Source: Hamadaea sp013361475 (GTDB lineage: Bacteria; Actinomycetota; Actinomycetes; Mycobacteriales; Micromonosporaceae). From it: DNA of 64,000 nucleotides. Location: assembly GCF_040654195.1 (NCBI RefSeq), contig NZ_JBFAHM010000009.1, forward strand, positions 1-64,000. Reading direction: 5' to 3'. Under the pieces are notes generated by a model, which was not told the DNA's origin, made no database searches, and was given only the letters and a program-made list of their open reading frames with translations. A program made the position numbers and the translations under genes. Below, piece by piece: positions 61,518-64,000 of the stretch; positions within the stretch are counted from its first letter, which is position 1; the number at the start of each line of letters is the position of its first letter.

Positions 61518-62553
61518 CTGGCTGGCCGCCGCCTGCGCCGAGGCCCTGAAAGCCGGGGCGTCGGGCGCCGAGCCGGTTGACGTTCGCGTCGCCGAACAGC
61601 TCGGCGCCCGCGCCGCCGACTCAGGGGTCACGCTACGTGATCTCGTCGCGGCGGTGCTGGCGGCCGCGACAGCCACCTGGGCCGACGAGCAGGACGATCG
61701 CGACACCCACGCGCACGCCGCCGCTCTGCTGGCCACCGTACGCACCACGCTCGACGCCGCGATCGCCGGTCACGAGCGCAGCACCCACGCCGAACTGGCC
61801 CGCAACGACATCGACCGGGCGGCGTTCGTCAACGACCTGCTCACCGGCCGGGCCGACCCCGGCGTACTGGCGCAGCGGGCGCACCGCTACGGCATCCGGC
61901 TCGCCGCGACTCACACCGTTCTCGTCGTACGCGCACCCGACCTCACGCCGGAGATCGCCCATCGGGTGGACGCAGCCCTCGCCGGCCGATTCGGCGACGG
62001 CAATACGCTGACCACGCTGCGGCAATCGGATCTGGTCTGCATCAGCGCGGGCGGGCTGCGCGGCGTGCCGGCCGAACTGGCCCACCTGCTCCTGCAGGCG
62101 CTGGGAGCCGGCCGTTGGCAGATCGGCGTAGGGCGTACGCATCCCGGTGTCCAAGGATTGGCAGCCTCCCTCGACGAGGCCCGCAACGCCCTGGACCTGG
62201 CTGCCAAGCTCGGCTTCACCGCACCCGTGCTGAACGCCGCCGACCTGCTCGTCTTCCCGGTGCTTCTGCGCGACCGCGACGCCATCACCGACCTGGTGAC
62301 CACCGTCCTCGGACCGCTGCGGGAGGCACGCGGCGGCCCGCAGCCCTACCTCGACACGCTCACCGTCCTCTTCGACAACCAGGGCAACTACACCGCGACC
62401 GCCCGGCACATGCATCTGTCGGTCCGGGCCGTCACCTACCGGCTCGACCGCATCCAGTCGCTGACCGGGTATCACCCGGGCGAGCCGACCCAACGCTTCA
62501 CTTTACAAGCGGCCGTCCTCGGCGCGCGGCTGCTCGGCTGGCCCGCCGGCTGA
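61504..62553 (+). CDS. PucR/CdaR-type transcriptional regulator
   Basis: 349 residues from ATG 61504 (GTG 61501 possible), overlapping the permease end by 14 nt. N-terminal helical domain, a central GGDEF-like/CdaR region (QIGVGRTHPGVQGLAASLDE) and a C-terminal HTH_30 (YLDTLTVLFDNQGNYTATAR, HMHLSVRAVTYRLDRIQSLT). Regulators of this type sense metabolites. Cotranscribed with the ABC-2 genes, it may autoregulate them. Confidence 0.9.
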   Translation: MSASDWLAAACAEALKAGASGAEPVDVRVAEQLGARAADSGVTLRDLVAAVLAAATATWADEQDDRDTHAHAAALLATVRTTLDAAIAGHERSTHAELARNDIDRAAFVNDLLTGRADPGVLAQRAHRYGIRLAATHTVLVVRAPDLTPEIAHRVDAALAGRFGDGNTLTTLRQSDLVCISAGGLRGVPAELAHLLLQALGAGRWQIGVGRTHPGVQGLAASLDEARNALDLAAKLGFTAPVLNAADLLVFPVLLRDRDAITDLVTTVLGPLREARGGPQPYLDTLTVLFDNQGNYTATARHMHLSVRAVTYRLDRIQSLTGYHPGEPTQRFTLQAAVLGARLLGWPAG

Positions 62554-62560
62554 CTCGTCG

Positions 62561-63340
62561 TCATCGCGCCTGGTCGGCCGCGCGCCACCACCACAGCGTC
62601 GCGCCGATCCCGGCACACCCCACAACCCCCACCAGAGCGAAGCCGACGAACCCTACCGATGGTTTGTCCGCACCGGCCAGACCGCTGTAGATGCCCGGAA
62701 CCGACCAGGGAAACAGGTGACCGTAGCCGAGCGCGGCCACGATCTGCGCACAGAAGACGATCACGAACATGACGCCGACCGCGGCCAGGTACCCGCGTCC
62801 GGCACTCGCCGCGAAGCCCAGCACGCACACCAGCAGCCAGGTCATCCCCGCCGTCACCAGCAGCCGGCCCAGCGCCAGCCACGCAGTCCCCGCCGACCAA
62901 CGCGGCAATCCGAGCAACGCGCCGAAAACCAAGCCCAGGGTATACAGCTCCAGCGCCAGCACCAACGACCACACGGCACTGACCACGAACTTGGCCGCCA
63001 CGATCGTGCCGCGCGGTGTCGGCAGCGCGAGCAGGTCCTTCGCGGTGTGATCGGCGAACTCACGGCCGAAGATCCAGATCTGGACCACGCCGAAGATCAT
63101 CACACCGGCGACCGCGGAGATCTGCGCTAACAACGCGAAGTATCCCGGCCAATCGGCCGTTCCTCCGGCGAGTTGCGCCTTGGCGCCCAGCAGGCCCAGC
63201 TCCCGGGCCCGCTGCGGGTCGGCCAGGATGAACATGAACAGCGCGCCCACGGCCGCGACGACCGCGAACGCCACGGCGGTCACCACCGGCAGCCGCGAGC
63301 GGCGCGCTTTGCGGGCCTCTACCGCCACCGCGTCACGCAT
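62561..63340 (-). CDS. ABC-2-type permease
   Basis: 259 residues from ATG 63340. Six TM helices (about 18-38, 68-90, 105-135, 145-170, 175-195, 222-245). The early soluble loop with REFADHTAKDLLALPTPRGT is the ABC-2 landmark. The start overlaps the upstream ATPase stop by 8 nt. Confidence 0.88.
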   Translation of the reverse strand: MRDAVAVEARKARRSRLPVVTAVAFAVVAAVGALFMFILADPQRARELGLLGAKAQLAGGTADWPGYFALLAQISAVAGVMIFGVVQIWIFGREFADHTAKDLLALPTPRGTIVAAKFVVSAVWSLVLALELYTLGLVFGALLGLPRWSAGTAWLALGRLLVTAGMTWLLVCVLGFAASAGRGYLAAVGVMFVIVFCAQIVAALGYGHLFPWSVPGIYSGLAGADKPSVGFVGFALVGVVGCAGIGATLWWWRAADQAR

Positions 63341-64000
63341 GGTCCACCTCAACGGTACGCAGAAAGTACGTCTCCAAATCCTCACGCTCGACGACGAGCC
63401 GTGTCGGCGGGCAACCCGCTGCCACCAGGGCGACCGCGACTTCGTCCGGATGCTCGACCGCCCGCTGATCCTCAGTCACCACGTCGTCTGCGTCCAGGTG
63501 GACGGCGTACCCGGCGTCGGTGAGCGTTCTGGCGACGGCGAGCGGATCCCGGGCGCCGATCGACAACCGGCGGCGTACGCGATGCGCCAACTCGCTCGCG
63601 TCGAACTCCTCCCGCAACCGTCCCGTGTGGATGATCCCGATGCGCGTGGCCAACCGGGCCACCTCGGCCAGCACGTGGCTGGACAGGAACACCGTGGTCC
63701 CAGCTGCCGCCAGGCCGAGCAGCAGCTGCCGGATCTCAACCACGCCGGCCGGATCCAGCCCGTTGGCCGGCTCGTCCAGGATCAGCAGCCGTGGCGAATG
63801 CAGCAATGCCTTGGCCAATCCGAGCCGCTGCGCGTTGCCCAATGACAACGTCCGCGCCCGCCGATCGGCGTACTCGGTCAGACCCAGCCGCTCGATCGCA
63901 GCGTCGACCACGTCACAGTCGCCGATGCGCCGCAGTCGGCGTACCGCTTCGAGATTCTCGCGGACCGTGAGCTCCGGATAAGCCGCCGGCGTCTCGACCA
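63333..64000 (-). CDS. ABC-2 exporter ATPase (5' end beyond window)
   Basis: The frame runs off the right edge (internal reading AAYPELTVRENLEAVRRLRR precedes the part shown). Signature LSLGNAQRLGLAKALLHSPR, Walker B LLILDEPANGLDPAGV and H-loop TTVFLSSHVLAEV are present; Walker A lies outside. The C-terminal extension ends DLETYFLRTVEVDHA. Pairs with the permease at 62561. Confidence 0.92.
   Translation of the reverse strand, partial: VETPAAYPELTVRENLEAVRRLRRIGDCDVVDAAIERLGLTEYADRRARTLSLGNAQRLGLAKALLHSPRLLILDEPANGLDPAGVVEIRQLLLGLAAAGTTVFLSSHVLAEVARLATRIGIIHTGRLREEFDASELAHRVRRRLSIGARDPLAVARTLTDAGYAVHLDADDVVTEDQRAVEHPDEVAVALVAAGCPPTRLVVEREDLETYFLRTVEVDHA

Noticed and set aside
1..64000. CRISPR array
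   Set aside because: No regularly spaced repeat of 24-40 bp with unique spacers; the direct repeats found are isolated pairs.

Overview
This is a 64-kb high-GC actinobacterial chromosomal segment. GC-rich coding with ATG/GTG starts, many 4-nt ATGA stop/start overlaps, two F420 (deazaflavin)-type nitroreductases, an ECF41/SigJ sigma factor and several actinobacterial DUF families point to a filamentous actinomycete. Micromonosporaceae (Actinoplanes-like) is my best guess, but no marker in the window proves the family.

Region 1 (1-17.8 kb) is an accessory zone with much decay. It holds a tyrosine-integrase pseudogene behind an intact AbrB-like gene, a coupled HAD/beta-propeller pair, an HD-domain gene split in two by a 4,070-bp element (4430-8499), a run of SMI1/KNR4 and other small proteins, a frameshifted TOPRIM protein, an intact large serine recombinase with a terminator and a tRNA-Leu-like 3' remnant, and fused fragments of a regulator and an MFS transporter. 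The 4,070-bp element has 13-bp perfect terminal inverted repeats, subterminal ACGTAC repeats and a near-perfect 5-bp target duplication. It has no transposase and carries three cargo genes, one with a HEPN RNase-type motif.

Region 2 (17.8-46 kb) is a stress, redox and envelope region: MarR/DoxX, a TetR-ABC export operon, cupin, universal stress proteins and DUF3592 proteins (an ~880-bp duplication, one copy decaying), a Clp_N/zinc-finger protein, pyrF, two nitroreductases, a ClC channel, a MarR-DUF2752-DUF3105-DUF305 operon, a K+ channel, a Cys-rich copper-storage protein, two degenerate trehalose-phosphate-synthase-like glycosyltransferases, STAS and HATPase regulators, and a two-component operon with a GerMN lipoprotein. 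Eight copies of a direct repeat, consensus GTCATSRGWYYGTCAY with an invariant 11-bp period, lie only in intergenic DNA of this region. They are the best candidate for a regulon of the local OmpR-type response regulator.

Region 3 (46-64 kb) holds an ECF41-type sigma factor operon, three monovalent-cation antiporter genes and a CBS protein preceded by three copies of a structured leader containing GGGAAGTCTGGTCGGC (possibly the nhaA-I/Li+ riboswitch class), a cell-surface hydrolase operon, and two ABC-2 export systems with a PucR-type regulator between them; the last gene runs off the right end.

Five otherwise intact genes (TOPRIM protein, 14120 protein, ABC-2-like membrane protein, ABC ATPase, LuxR/TrmB-like fragment) carry single-nt frameshifts, three of them in 4-nt homopolymers. 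Sequencing error must be weighed against real decay.
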